Assembly: GCF_001592225.1 (NCBI RefSeq)
Contig: NZ_BCWN01000016.1
Coordinates: forward strand, 16,225-80,224
Source: Castellaniella caeni NBRC 101664
Lineage (GTDB): Bacteria > Pseudomonadota > Gammaproteobacteria > Burkholderiales > Burkholderiaceae_B
Direction: 5' to 3'
Length of the DNA stretch: 64,000 nucleotides
Below the pieces are notes generated by a model, which was not told the origin of the DNA, did not search any database, and saw nothing but the letters and a program-made list of their open reading frames with translations. Both the position numbers and the translations under genes were made by a program. This document shows, one piece after another, positions 1-10,352 of the stretch (position 1 is the first letter of the stretch; each line of letters begins with the position of its first letter).

Positions 1-362
<362 letters not shown>

Positions 363-471
363 AACAGACGGGTCGCTCAGACCGCGACGGCACCACTATC
401 ATTATTTCCCCGCTTGCAGTTGAACAGCAATGGGTGTGTTGGCGGCAACCACTGGTTTCAAGGTCGTTCTC

Positions 472-1293
472 CTACTGTTGTGTGGATCGGGGCTCGCCGG
501 CAAAGACGACCGACTGGCATTTCAGGTGCACCATTTCCAGCCCATCCATCAGGAAAAAACCGGCTTCCCAAGGGTTCTTGAGTACGAAGGCCGTGCGCAC
601 TTGCTCATAGAGCGGCAGAGTCGGCGGCACCTGGAAGGCCTGCATTTCAAGGATGGTGTAGTTCCAGTCGATGGCCTGCTCGAAGGTGAACTTGGCGCGC
701 TCATCGATGATGAAGAAACAGTGCGGATCGCGCCTGAGCTGGTGCAGTTTGAACGTGTCTGGCACGGATATCAGAAACACGTCGTCGATTTCGGTGTTGA
801 GAAAAGCCAGCACTGTCGTGTGCGGCTGATTGGCGGCCAGCGTGGTGAGAATGCCTACCTTGTTGTGATGTTCACGCGCTTGCACCGGCCCCAACTGCCG
901 CAACGGCGTGATGGGCAAAGTGCATTCCGGGCGGGCGTCCGGCGGAAACGCATACCCCGGCTCACGGTGCTGCTCGACGACCTGCAGGCCATGGATCAGC
1001 ATGTACTCTACCGGCTGCAGCGTGACCCAGCCCTCGTCGGTGGCCACGACGCGTCCCTTGTACGAGGTGCGGTAGACCCGCAGCTCGGCATCCAATTCGT
1101 CCACCCCGGTGCGGTTGTCCAGATGCAGGGTGACCAGCGACCCCATGGCGAGGGCGTGACCCTTGGGGATGAACACCCGCAGGACGTTGTCCGCGCGAGG
1201 ATACACCACTCCCACGTGGTGCACGAGCCCTTGCAGCTGGTAGGACGCGAGCACCCCCAGCAGCTGCTCACCCAGGTAATTTTTCAGAGCCAT
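472..1293 (-). CDS. PNPOx-like (FMN-binding split barrel) protein, function unknown
   Basis: 273 residues. The C-terminal half (about 140-260, with [20 protein letters not shown] and [17 protein letters not shown]) reads like the pyridoxamine 5'-phosphate oxidase-type split barrel that binds FMN or F420. The N-terminal half is beta-rich and not recognised. No catalytic assignment is possible from sequence alone. The ATG at 1293 is preceded by GGAGGGG, whereas the longer open frame to 1623 has no ribosome site and runs into the start of the divergent msrP, so it was trimmed. It stands alone, divergent from msrP by about 100 nt. The gene looks real from codon use and the Shine-Dalgarno site; the family call is moderate. 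Confidence 0.6.
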   Translation of the reverse strand: MALKNYLGEQLLGVLASYQLQGLVHHVGVVYPRADNVLRVFIPKGHALAMGSLVTLHLDNRTGVDELDAELRVYRTSYKGRVVATDEGWVTLQPVEYMLIHGLQVVEQHREPGYAFPPDARPECTLPITPLRQLGPVQAREHHNKVGILTTLAANQPHTTVLAFLNTEIDDVFLISVPDTFKLHQLRRDPHCFFIIDERAKFTFEQAIDWNYTILEMQAFQVPPTLPLYEQVRTAFVLKNPWEAGFFLMDGLEMVHLKCQSVVFAGEPRSTQQ

Positions 1294-1390
1294 CCGCCCC
1301 TCCGGCGCGTTGCACATGTGTGCAGATTCTACAGGCCGACGCCACGGCTCAGGGAAAAGGCAGAAAATGTCTCTTGCGGAGGTACGCATC

Positions 1391-2353
<963 letters not shown>

Positions 2354-2363
2354 GGCGGCGTTC

Positions 2364-3092
2364 ATGCGCGGTACAGCCCCCGATGCCCCCGCCCACCTGG
2401 ACAGCCAGGACGACCGCCGCGCGCAACCCAAACCGCCCAGGCCGCCCCAGCCACTCCGCCACGGCCAGCGGCTGCTGGGCCTGGGCTTGCACGCCCTGGG
2501 GCTCTTCCCTCTGATCCGCTGGATCGTGCTGGGCTACAGCGCGGGCCTGAGCGCCAACCCGCAAGAATTCCTCACGCGCTCGTCGGGCACCTGGGCGCTG
2601 GTGCTGCTCTGGGCCACCCTGTCGATCACTCCCCTGCGACGGATCGGCGGCTGGAACACGCTGGTGCGCCAACGCCGCAAACTGGGCCTGTACGCCTTCT
2701 TCTACACCGTGCTGCACGTGATTGCCTGGGGGCTCTGGGATCGCGGCGGCGTGCCGCGGGCGATGTGGGCCGACCTCTGGCAGCGCGACTTCATCGGCAT
2801 CGGCGCCGTGGCCACGCTGTGCCTCATCCCACTGGCCCTCACCTCGACACACGGCTGGATGCGGCGCCTGGGTCCCTGGTGGGGCCGCCTGCACGCGCTG
2901 ATCTATCCGGCGGCCATCCTCTCGGTCTGGCACTTTTTCTGGATGCGTGCCGGGAAGAACGACTACTTCGAGCCACGGCTGTACGCCGTGACGCTGGCGC
3001 TGTTGCTGGGACTGCGGTTGTGGTGGTGGACCAGTCGCCGCTTCAGGCGGGCACCTGGCCGCACCGCCCGCGGCAGTGGCGGACTGGGCTGA
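2364..3092 (+). CDS. msrQ: MsrQ, heme-binding membrane subunit of the MsrPQ system
   Basis: 242 residues. A proline-rich N-terminal tail of about 35 residues is followed by about six hydrophobic segments of the ferric-reductase-like (YedZ/MsrQ) type, with histidines in the helices (VLHVIAWGLWD, WGRLHALIYPAA, SVWHFFWMRAG) suited to heme ligation. It passes electrons from the inner-membrane quinone pool to periplasmic MsrP. ATG 2364 follows the msrP stop by 10 nt with a weak AAGGCGG site, indicating coupled expression. The N-terminal extension is longer than in E. coli. The much longer frame starting at 1968 lies inside msrP and was rejected. Confidence 0.9.
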   Translation: MRGTAPDAPAHLDSQDDRRAQPKPPRPPQPLRHGQRLLGLGLHALGLFPLIRWIVLGYSAGLSANPQEFLTRSSGTWALVLLWATLSITPLRRIGGWNTLVRQRRKLGLYAFFYTVLHVIAWGLWDRGGVPRAMWADLWQRDFIGIGAVATLCLIPLALTSTHGWMRRLGPWWGRLHALIYPAAILSVWHFFWMRAGKNDYFEPRLYAVTLALLLGLRLWWWTSRRFRRAPGRTARGSGGLG

Positions 3093-3136
3093 CGACCGGT
3101 GTACGGACACGGCATCGGGCGCTGGCGCCGCCTTGG

Positions 3137-3598
3137 CTACAGCAACCGGAACAGGCCACGCGCCAGACCGTAGCCGATGCCGCCCACCAACAGCGCCCAG
3201 ACGATGGCCCCGATGAAATTGAAGAGGGCAAACCGCCGCCAGGACACGCCGCTTGCGCCCATGGCGATGGGGCCTGCCATGCGCAGTCCATACAAAAAAC
3301 GGATCACCAGAATCAGCCGTGCATCGTAGCGCCGCAGCAAGGCCTGGGCGCGCGCCACACGCGGCTGCAGCGCCGGAAAACGCGCGACCAGCCGTGTGCC
3401 GTAGCGGTGCCCGAGAAAAAAGAAACACTGATCGCCCAGCGAGCCGAACACCGCGGCCAGCGCCACGACGACGGGCAGCTGCAGATAGCCCCGGGCAGCC
3501 GCCGCCGACGCGGCCAGCAGCACCGTCTCGCCTTCCAGAAACGTGCCGACGGCCACCGCCCAGTAGCCATAGGCATGGATGAGGTCGGCGACATCCAT
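3137..3598 (-). CDS. DedA/VTT-family small membrane protein
   Basis: 153 residues, on the short side for DedA proteins (usually near 200). FLEGETVLLAASAAAARGYL and the helix with GSLGDQCFFFLGHRYG match the conserved N-terminal DedA block, and RFLYGLRMAGPIAMGASG is the conserved C-terminal arginine/glycine motif. The C-terminus ends soon after the last hydrophobic helix. DedA proteins support envelope integrity, proton-motive force and undecaprenyl-phosphate or phospholipid recycling, but no specific role can be read here. It lies 12 nt downstream of the MFS gene on the same strand and is probably cotranscribed with it. It is convergent with msrQ. Confidence 0.85.
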   Translation of the reverse strand: MDVADLIHAYGYWAVAVGTFLEGETVLLAASAAAARGYLQLPVVVALAAVFGSLGDQCFFFLGHRYGTRLVARFPALQPRVARAQALLRRYDARLILVIRFLYGLRMAGPIAMGASGVSWRRFALFNFIGAIVWALLVGGIGYGLARGLFRLL

Positions 3599-3610
3599 GG
3601 GGCGGGCGGA

Positions 3611-4915
3611 TCAGGCCGCGGCAGCGCGGCAGGAGGCCCCCACCCGCTGGCGGCTGATCAGCAGCGCGATCAGCGCGGCGACCAGACCCGTGACGCCCGA
3701 CACCACGAAGGCCGTCAGGTAGCTGCCGGTCACGTCGCGCACGACGCCGCCCATCCAGGCCGCCGTGGCGGCGCCGAGTTGATGGCCGGCAACGATCCAG
3801 CCGAACACCACCGGCGCCTCGCGCTCGCCAAAGACATCGGTGGCCAGGCGCAGCGTGGGCGGCACGGTGGCGATCCAGTCCAGGCCATAAAACACGGCAA
3901 AAATGGCCAGGCTGTAGAACGAAAAATCGGTATAGGGCAGCACGATCAACGAGAGGCCGCGCAGGCCGTAATAAACGAAGAGCAGCTTGCGCGGATCGTA
4001 GCGGTCGGTGAGCCAGCCCGAGGCCGTGGTGCCGACCAGGTCGAACACCCCCATCAGCGCGAGCAGGCCCGCCGCCTGGACAGGAAGGATGCCGTGATCG
4101 CCGCACAGCGCGATCATGTGCGTGCCGACCAGGCCGTTGGTGGTGAAACCGCAGACCCAGAAGGTGGCAAACAGAAACCAGAAGGCGGGGACGCGGCTGG
4201 CGCGCCCGAGCGTACCAAAAGTGGCGGCCAGCAGGCCGACGCCCGGCGCGGCGGCCACGGGCGGCCTGGCCGGGTCGCCGCCATAAGGCAGCAGGCCCAT
4301 GTCGGCGGGCTGGTCGGGCACCAGCCGCCAGACCAGCGGCACCATGAACACCATGGCGGCGGCCACGACCCAGACGACGCGCCGCCAGTCTCCCGACGAC
4401 GCCAGGCTGGCGAGCACGGGCAGGAAGACGAGATTGCCGGTGGCCGTGCTGGCCGTGAGGATGCCCATGGCCAGGCCTCGATGCCTGACGAACCAGCGAT
4501 TGGCGACGGTGGCGGCAAGCACGGCGGCCACGGCCCCCGAGCCGATACCCGAAAAGAACCCCCACAAGGCGATGAGATGCCAGGCCTGGGTCATGTAGGC
4601 GCTGGCGGCGGACGAGGCCGCCATGACGGCCAGCGCCGTCAGCAGCACGCGGCGCAGGCCGAAATGATCCATGGCCGCCGCGGCAAAGGGGCCCGCCATC
4701 CCGTAGAAGAAGATGCCGATGGCCGCAGCCAGCGAGGTCGTGGCCCGGCTCCAGCCGAAGGATTGCTCCAGCGGATCCAGCAGCACGCTGGGCGTGGCGC
4801 GCAGCCCCGCCGAGAACAGCAGGCAGAGAAAGATGACGGCAACCACCACGAAGGCGTAGCGCTGGCCCAGACGGGAAAAAAGAGTCGTACTCGCGAAACG
4901 CGCGGAAAATCGCAT
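3611..4915 (-). CDS. MFS transporter, monocarboxylate/oxalate-formate antiporter-like
   Basis: 434 residues with about twelve hydrophobic segments in two halves, starting with a basic cytoplasmic N-terminus and SRLGQRYAFVVVAVIFLCLL. Between helices 2 and 3 the LDPLEQSFGWSRATTSLA block is typical of the MCT/OFA-like branch of the major facilitator superfamily, and the central loop carries TASGWLTDRYDPRKLL. These carriers usually move small organic acids; the substrate cannot be assigned. ATG 4915 was chosen because it places the first helix normally, although its ribosome site is poor. A frame open to 5083 would add an unlikely arginine-rich leader. The DedA gene follows directly. Confidence 0.85.
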   Translation of the reverse strand: MRFSARFASTTLFSRLGQRYAFVVVAVIFLCLLFSAGLRATPSVLLDPLEQSFGWSRATTSLAAAIGIFFYGMAGPFAAAAMDHFGLRRVLLTALAVMAASSAASAYMTQAWHLIALWGFFSGIGSGAVAAVLAATVANRWFVRHRGLAMGILTASTATGNLVFLPVLASLASSGDWRRVVWVVAAAMVFMVPLVWRLVPDQPADMGLLPYGGDPARPPVAAAPGVGLLAATFGTLGRASRVPAFWFLFATFWVCGFTTNGLVGTHMIALCGDHGILPVQAAGLLALMGVFDLVGTTASGWLTDRYDPRKLLFVYYGLRGLSLIVLPYTDFSFYSLAIFAVFYGLDWIATVPPTLRLATDVFGEREAPVVFGWIVAGHQLGAATAAWMGGVVRDVTGSYLTAFVVSGVTGLVAALIALLISRQRVGASCRAAAA

Positions 4916-5149
4916 GATGGGGAACCGCCGATAGACGCAGACAGGTGTCAGGGCCGTGTGTTGAAGGGTGCCGTCTATATTACCCACGAAATGCCCGCGA
5001 CGAGACACCCGCGCCATCCGCTCGTGCGGCACACGCGCCCAGGCCGCAAGCGCCGCCGCATGCGAACAAACACGGATACCCAAGACGCGTTCTGCGTCTC
5101 AGAATAGTCTTCGACCGACGCTTGGCAGATGCGGGGGGCGGAAACGACA

Positions 5150-5174
5150 ATGCCCAGGCAAGCAGCCTGGGCAT
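5150..5174 (-). terminator. Hairpin terminator after tRNA-Lys
   Basis: ATGCCCAGGC and GCCTGGGCAT form a perfect 10-bp stem with a 5-nt loop, 12 nt beyond the CCA end of the tRNA. On the minus strand it is followed by a moderately T-rich TGTCGTTTCC. Position and stem strength support an intrinsic terminator for the tRNA transcript; the tract is weak. The remaining stretch from 4916 to 5149 shows no gene or convincing signal. Confidence 0.65.
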
Positions 5175-5185
5175 CTGAAAGGGGC

Positions 5186-5261
5186 TGGTGGGTCGTGCGC
5201 GGCTCGAACGCGCGACCAACGGATTAAAAGTCCGGTGCTCTACCGACTGAGCTAACGACCC
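5186..5261 (-). tRNA. tRNA-Lys (anticodon UUU), CCA encoded
   Basis: 76 nt on the minus strand, from GGGTCGTTAGC to ACGACCCACCA. The 7-bp acceptor stem GGGTCGT/ACGACCC pairs perfectly. The anticodon loop reads CTTTTAA (anticodon TTT), the T loop carries GTTCGAGC, and the 3' CCA is genomically encoded. Transcription starts from the TTGACG/CAGAAT promoter just upstream and probably ends at the hairpin at 5150-5174. It is the only tRNA in the window. Confidence 0.97.
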
Positions 5262-5275
5262 AACCTAAGCCCTAA

Positions 5276-5304
5276 ATTCTGACATCATATAGACCAATCG
5301 TCAA
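5276..5304 (-). promoter_or_regulatory. Sigma-70 promoter of tRNA-Lys
   Basis: On the minus strand TTGACG (5299-5304) is separated by exactly 17 nt from CAGAAT (5276-5281). The predicted start is only a few nucleotides upstream of the mature 5' end at 5261. Spacing and position support the call. Confidence 0.65.
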
Positions 5305-5332
5305 GCAATACAAGAACGGAGACCGTATCGCC

Positions 5333-6130
5333 ATGCCTGATACTCACGATTCCGCGGCACTGCGGCTGCACATTCTGTCCGATTTGCACCTGAGCGTGCA
5401 GGGTCTGGCGCTGCCTGCCATCCAGGCCGACGTCACCATCCTGGCCGGCGACATCGCCCGCCCCCAGGCGGCCATGCAGTGGGCCAGCCAGATCGACCGC
5501 CCGGTGCTGTACGTACCGGGCAACCACGAATTCTACGGCGGCAGCATCCCCGGCGTGCGCGCGCAGCTGGCCGATGCCGCCCGCCAGCACGGCATCCGGC
5601 TGCTCGACCAGCAGGCCGCCGTCATCCAGGGCGTGCGCTTTCTGGGCACCACACTCTGGACGGACTTTGAACTCTTCGGCACCGAACAACGGCAAAAGGC
5701 CATGGAACAGACCGGCGCCTTCATGCGCGACTTCCAGGTCATCAAGAACGGCGACGGCACAGTCTTCTCGCCGCAAGATTCCATCGATCTGTTTCGCGCC
5801 CAATACGACTGGCTGGACGCCATGCTCGACGAACCCTTCGACGGCCCCACGGTGGTCATCACCCACCACGCCCCCAGCCTGCGCAGCGTACACCCGCGCT
5901 TTGAAGACTCGCTCGTCAGCGCCGGTTTCGTGTCCGACTGCACGGGCCTCATGGGGCGCGCCAGCCTGTGGATACACGGCCACACGCACGACAGCTTCGA
6001 CTACACCGTGCGCGGCACGCGCGTGCTGTGCAATCCGCGCGGCTACTGCCGCGACGGGGTCAACGAGAACCCGATGTTCAACCCCGGGTTCTGCGTGGAC
6101 GTGCCCATCGCCGTGTCATCGAGCCCTTGA
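5333..6130 (+). CDS. Calcineurin-like metallophosphoesterase
   Basis: 265 residues carrying all signature blocks of the two-metal phosphoesterase fold in order: SDLHLS (D-x-H, about residue 16), LAGDIA, VPGNHEFYGG, ITHHAPS and WIHGHTHDSFDY. The substrate cannot be told from sequence; relatives act on phosphoesters, nucleotides or cyclic nucleotides. It is cytoplasmic, with no signal peptide. ATG 5333 has ACGGAG about 11 nt upstream. The last 15 nt overlap the 3' end of the convergent GH31-like gene, so each transcript is antisense to the tail of the other. The gene is monocistronic here, between the tRNA promoter and the GH31 tail. Confidence 0.88.
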   Translation: MPDTHDSAALRLHILSDLHLSVQGLALPAIQADVTILAGDIARPQAAMQWASQIDRPVLYVPGNHEFYGGSIPGVRAQLADAARQHGIRLLDQQAAVIQGVRFLGTTLWTDFELFGTEQRQKAMEQTGAFMRDFQVIKNGDGTVFSPQDSIDLFRAQYDWLDAMLDEPFDGPTVVITHHAPSLRSVHPRFEDSLVSAGFVSDCTGLMGRASLWIHGHTHDSFDYTVRGTRVLCNPRGYCRDGVNENPMFNPGFCVDVPIAVSSSP

Positions 6131-8305
6131 AATACGCACTTCGGCGCCACGGCGTTTTACTTCAAGGCCCTCGGACGGCAGGATTTTCAGCCCTTCGAGC
6201 CCCTTGATGTAGCTGGAACCCTGCATCTGCATGACGCGAATCTTGTTGCGCATCACCACGGGGTTGTGCTCGGGCATGCCGAACATCCAGACTTCTTCGA
6301 GGATGCGGGCGGAATTGATCTCGCCCGTGTGCTGGGCCACGGGCCCCAGGCACAGCATGTGGCCTTCGCGGCCAAACACGGGGATGGCGTCCAGCCCCGG
6401 CTGCAGCGTCCAACGGGTGCCGCCTTCGTAGCGCCAGCCGGTGGCGAGATCCCACCAGGCATCGCCCTTGGGCAGATAGACCTCGGTGCTGCCGCCCGCC
6501 TGCATCACGGGTGCCACCAGCAAGGCGGGGCCCAAGAGATACTGGGTGTCCCAGACATGGGCGTCGGGGTCGGCCGGATACGCCTGGGCCATCGAGCGCT
6601 GCACGGGCAGGCCGGTGCGCACGGCGTCGTCGATGATGCCTGCCACGTAGGGCAGCAGGCGATAGCGCCACTGCAGCCAGTGCTTGACCAACGCGCGGGT
6701 GGCGTCATCAAAGGCATCGGGCATCAGGTCGGGATGTCCCTGGAAGCTGAAATTGGCCGAAAACACGCACATGGCCAGCCAGCGCAGGTACAGCTCGGGG
6801 TTCATGCCACTGGCGGGTTGCCCGGCATTGCCCAGGCGATGCGTCTGCACCGCCACGCCGCTGTTGCCCACCGACAGCGCGGCACGCAGGGTGTCGGCAT
6901 AGCCTTGCCAGCTGTTTTCCACTGCGGGCCCCTGCTGCCAGGCGAAGCGCTGCACGCCGGGGAACAGATCGCGGCTGAGCATGACGCCCTCTTGGGGCGT
7001 ACGTGGCGCCGCCACGGCATCGAACAATGCGCGGCGCGCCAGATGCGGATACGCCGTGCGCAGGGTGGCGCCGGTTTCGCCGCCACGCGCCTCGACGTCG
7101 TCCGGAAAATCGAACTGAGCCTGACAGATGGGGGCATCGAGCCCTTCTTCGAGCGCCTGCTGATGGCGTTCGGTGAACAGGCGGGCCGCGTCTTTGTGGG
7201 TGAGATCGAGCAGGCCGAAAGGCTGGCCGCCCGAGGCCGGGGTGCCGGGACACACCCAGACGTCGCCCTCGGCATCGCACAGCAGCCAGCCGCGGTCTTC
7301 CCATTCGTCGAAGAGCGGCGTGCCCTGCAAGACGCCCGGGATGCAGCTGCCCGCCAGGTGCACGTCGAGCGCCTGAGCGGCCTGGCTGAAGGCACGCCAG
7401 TTGGGCACACGCGCGGCCCATTCGAAGACCGGCTTGTCGGCCTGAAAGCCGACGATGGCCGGGTCGGCCAGCTGCAGAACGTCGAGCGCCAGGCCCTGCT
7501 CGCGCAGACTGCGGATCTGTCGCAGGCTGTCTTCGGTGCTTTGACCCGGCGCCTGGTCGAGCCACACCCCCATGGGCCAGAGGTTGGGCTGCCCGGCGCG
7601 CCCGGTGAGGGCCGTGTATTGATTGAGGATTTCGCCGGGCTCGCCCACGAACAGGAACAGGTCGAGCCCCGCGCCGCGCGCCTGCACGACGTAAGCCCCG
7701 GCTTCTTCGAGCCCGTGCTCGACCCGATCCAGCGTGTTGACGCAGGCACCCCAGCCACGCGGGCTCCAGGCCAGCGGCAGGCAGCGATCCGCGGGGACGT
7801 CGGACACCAGGCGCGCGGCGCGGCGATCGAGGTCGCCCTGCGTTTCACCCAGGCCGAAAATGCCTTCGTCTTCGCCCAGCGACCAGCGCAGCTGCCAGCA
7901 CGCGTCGTCTTCGGTCGAGGACGCGGGACGCGCCGACAGATGGATCTGCGCGATGCAGTGATCCTGGCGCAGCAAGCGCAAGGTGGGTTCGGGGCCGCCA
8001 ACGGCCAGACAGGTGTCACCGTGGGTCAGGTGCCAGTGGCCGGGGGCGGGCGACTGGCATTCGAACTCGCCCACGGCCTCGTCGCGCGCCAGCAGCATCT
8101 GCGCGTGACGCTGCAGGCGCAGGCTGGGCTTGGCGGGTTGCAGCCACGTGCGTGGGCCGCAGCGCAGGCGAAAGACGCCCGGCGCATGGGCTTCGATGCG
8201 CAGGCACCATTCGTCCGAATGGTAGGCCCATTCGACGCAGGACGACGTCGTGGTGACCGGGCCAGTCTCGAAAAGTTGGTCCGCCAATTCGATGGTGGGC
8301 GACAC
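6116..8305 (-). CDS. Glycoside hydrolase family 31-like protein, active site divergent
   Basis: 729 residues from a GTG at 8305 preceded by AGAGGAT. An in-frame ATG at 8335 lacks a ribosome site and lies just downstream of a possible TAATAC -10. The fold order matches GH31: N-terminal beta-sandwich with FGLGETQGD, a (beta/alpha)8 barrel with PMGVWLDQAPGQSTEDSLRQ, then a C-terminal domain with LLGPALLVAPVMQAGGSTEV and a STEVYLPKGDAWWDLATG segment. Most GH31 enzymes are alpha-glucosidases or xylosidases. The nucleophile region reads QFDFPDD (about residue 397), but where the acid/base aspartate (W-x-G-D) is expected the sequence is WQQGPAVENSW. It may therefore have altered or lost hydrolase activity. 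It lies downstream of mnmC on the same strand and has no other sugar-use genes nearby. Confidence 0.8.
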   Translation of the reverse strand: MSPTIELADQLFETGPVTTTSSCVEWAYHSDEWCLRIEAHAPGVFRLRCGPRTWLQPAKPSLRLQRHAQMLLARDEAVGEFECQSPAPGHWHLTHGDTCLAVGGPEPTLRLLRQDHCIAQIHLSARPASSTEDDACWQLRWSLGEDEGIFGLGETQGDLDRRAARLVSDVPADRCLPLAWSPRGWGACVNTLDRVEHGLEEAGAYVVQARGAGLDLFLFVGEPGEILNQYTALTGRAGQPNLWPMGVWLDQAPGQSTEDSLRQIRSLREQGLALDVLQLADPAIVGFQADKPVFEWAARVPNWRAFSQAAQALDVHLAGSCIPGVLQGTPLFDEWEDRGWLLCDAEGDVWVCPGTPASGGQPFGLLDLTHKDAARLFTERHQQALEEGLDAPICQAQFDFPDDVEARGGETGATLRTAYPHLARRALFDAVAAPRTPQEGVMLSRDLFPGVQRFAWQQGPAVENSWQGYADTLRAALSVGNSGVAVQTHRLGNAGQPASGMNPELYLRWLAMCVFSANFSFQGHPDLMPDAFDDATRALVKHWLQWRYRLLPYVAGIIDDAVRTGLPVQRSMAQAYPADPDAHVWDTQYLLGPALLVAPVMQAGGSTEVYLPKGDAWWDLATGWRYEGGTRWTLQPGLDAIPVFGREGHMLCLGPVAQHTGEINSARILEEVWMFGMPEHNPVVMRNKIRVMQMQGSSYIKGLEGLKILPSEGLEVKRRGAEVRISRAR

Positions 8306-8392
8306 AGCGTGATCCTCTGGGCGACTTGCCCACATGAGTCTTGTAAAAGGTATTATTCTGACGGATTTACGCCATAAAATAAAATCGGATTT

Positions 8393-10258
8393 TCAGCGCA
8401 GACGAATCCGTCGCTGCAATTCGCGCTCGATGGGCCAGGGTTCTGCCGCCAAACGGGCGGCAATCAGGTCGCCCGCCAGCGCCGACCACGTCAGGCCGCG
8501 CGAACCGTACGCGCAGGCCAGCCACAAGCCAGGGTGCCGCGGCACGGCATCGATCACCGGCAGATGATCCCGGGTGGCCGCGCGCCAGCCCGCCCAGCCG
8601 TCGGGGGCCGCCCGCCCCAGCCAGGGCAGCGCCCCGTCCGGCAGCCAGCGCCCCAGCTGCGCCAATATGTCTTGATGCCCCGCCGCGTCGGCCACGCTCT
8701 CGGCCACGTGCGGGCGATACGTGCTGCCCGCCACCGCCCAGCCGTGGCGCGGCGGCAGGCAATAGCCCTTGCCCGACAGTACACAACGAGGCACCGCATC
8801 CGCGCCGTCCGGCACGGGGTACAGGCTGACCTGCCCGGCCAGTGGCGTCAGACCCACCAGCACGGGCCAGTCTGACAGCAGGCCGCTGGCCGCCAGCAGC
8901 GCCGGGGCATGGCGGGCGTTGGCCAGCACCAGTTGATCCGCCTGGCCAAGCTCGCCACCCTGTGCGTCCAGCAGCTGCCACGCCCCAGAGGGCAGCGCCC
9001 GCAGCCGTTCGACGCGCGCCGCGCGGCGCACGATGCCGTCGCCCGACAGCAGCGCCGCCACCAGTTCGCCCGGACAGACCCGCAAGGCTTGCGCAAACCA
9101 CAGGCCGCCGCGCGCCAGCCCCAGGCCGGCCCGGGCACTGGCCTGGGCGGCGTCCAGCCACTGCACCCACCCGGCCGGAAACCGCAATCGCGCCAGAGCC
9201 CGCTGTTGCGCATGGGCCTGTGCATCGTCCTGCGCGCAGACCAGGGCGCCGCAGGCCTCGGGGCGGGCGTCGGCCAGCAGATCGCGCCAACGGGCGCGGG
9301 CGCGCTGCAGCCCGACCCGGCTCAGGCGCGAACGCGTATCGTCGTCCGGACTCAAGGCGGGCACCAGGGCCGCCGCGCCACGTTGACGAAACGCGCGCGG
9401 CACATCCAGCGCGCAGGCCGGGTCCCAGACCTCGATGGCGTGGCCGCGCAAGGCCAGTGCCTGAGCAATGCCCGCCCCGGCCACCCCGCCGCCCACGATG
9501 GCGATCCGCTGCGGCTGGCCGGACGGCGGCGGCGTCCCCAACCCCGGGCGCAGCACGGCCACCGTCATGTCCCGCTTGTCGGCGAAGCCCGGCGCCCGGC
9601 TGACGAGAAAACCGGCATCGCGCAAGTCGCGGCGCACCTGCCCCGCAGCGCACCAGCTGGCCGCCGTGGCACCCACCGCCGCCAGGCGCCGCAGCTGGCC
9701 AAAGAGCGCGGGCGACCACATGTCGGGATTGACGCGCGGCGCAAAGCCATCGAGCAGAAAGGCATCGACGCAGGCCTGGGCCTGGCGCGCCGTACGGCGC
9801 ACGTCGCCAAACAGCAGCGTCAGGCTCAGGCGCCCGTCGGCCAGATCGAGGCGGTGCACGCCCGGCAGCAGGGGCGGCCAGGCCGCCGCCAGCGCATCGG
9901 CCAGGGGCTGCAGCGCGTCGGGCAACCGCCGCCAGCAGCGGCGCAGATCATCCAGCGAAAACGGATGCGCCTCGAACGCCAGATAGTGCAGGTGCTGGCT
10001 ACGCCGGGGGTCGTCTTGCCAGGCCTGCCAGGCGGCCAGAAAATTCTGTCCCAGGCCAAAGCCGGTTTCGCACAGGGTGAAGGCCGCGCGCCCCCGCCAG
10101 CGGGCCGGCAGGCCGTTGCCCTGCAAAAAGACGTGGCGCGCCTGGGCCAGCGCCCCCGCCGCCCCATGGTAGATATCGCCATAGCGCGCGCTGCGGGGCA
10201 CGCCCCGCGCGTCTTCGCTCCAGACGGCGGGTTCGAGAACTTCATAGGGACCAGACAT
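8393..10258 (-). CDS. mnmC: MnmC, bifunctional tRNA mnm5s2U34 biosynthesis protein
   Basis: 621 residues. The N-terminal domain (1 to about 240) is the SAM-dependent methyltransferase that makes the final methylation (FTLCETGFGLGQNFL, and VDAFLLDGFAPRVNPDMW). The C-terminal FAD domain begins with IAIVGGGVAGAGIAQALALR and removes the carboxymethyl group from cmnm5s2U34. Together they finish the wobble uridine of tRNAs for Lys, Glu and Gln; a tRNA-Lys(UUU), a target of this modification, lies 3 kb away. The length is near the normal 660. The start at 10258 faces suhB across a 94-nt divergent gap. The strand continues into the GH31-like gene 87 nt later. Confidence 0.95.
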   Translation of the reverse strand: MSGPYEVLEPAVWSEDARGVPRSARYGDIYHGAAGALAQARHVFLQGNGLPARWRGRAAFTLCETGFGLGQNFLAAWQAWQDDPRRSQHLHYLAFEAHPFSLDDLRRCWRRLPDALQPLADALAAAWPPLLPGVHRLDLADGRLSLTLLFGDVRRTARQAQACVDAFLLDGFAPRVNPDMWSPALFGQLRRLAAVGATAASWCAAGQVRRDLRDAGFLVSRAPGFADKRDMTVAVLRPGLGTPPPSGQPQRIAIVGGGVAGAGIAQALALRGHAIEVWDPACALDVPRAFRQRGAAALVPALSPDDDTRSRLSRVGLQRARARWRDLLADARPEACGALVCAQDDAQAHAQQRALARLRFPAGWVQWLDAAQASARAGLGLARGGLWFAQALRVCPGELVAALLSGDGIVRRAARVERLRALPSGAWQLLDAQGGELGQADQLVLANARHAPALLAASGLLSDWPVLVGLTPLAGQVSLYPVPDGADAVPRCVLSGKGYCLPPRHGWAVAGSTYRPHVAESVADAAGHQDILAQLGRWLPDGALPWLGRAAPDGWAGWRAATRDHLPVIDAVPRHPGLWLACAYGSRGLTWSALAGDLIAARLAAEPWPIERELQRRIRLR

Positions 10259-10352
10259 GCGGGGACACTCGCTAGCAGCTCACGTACAATGAAACAAACG
10301 CCGCGCGGGCCGGCTGATGGCCTCATAGGCGCAGCACAGGAACGATACCGTC

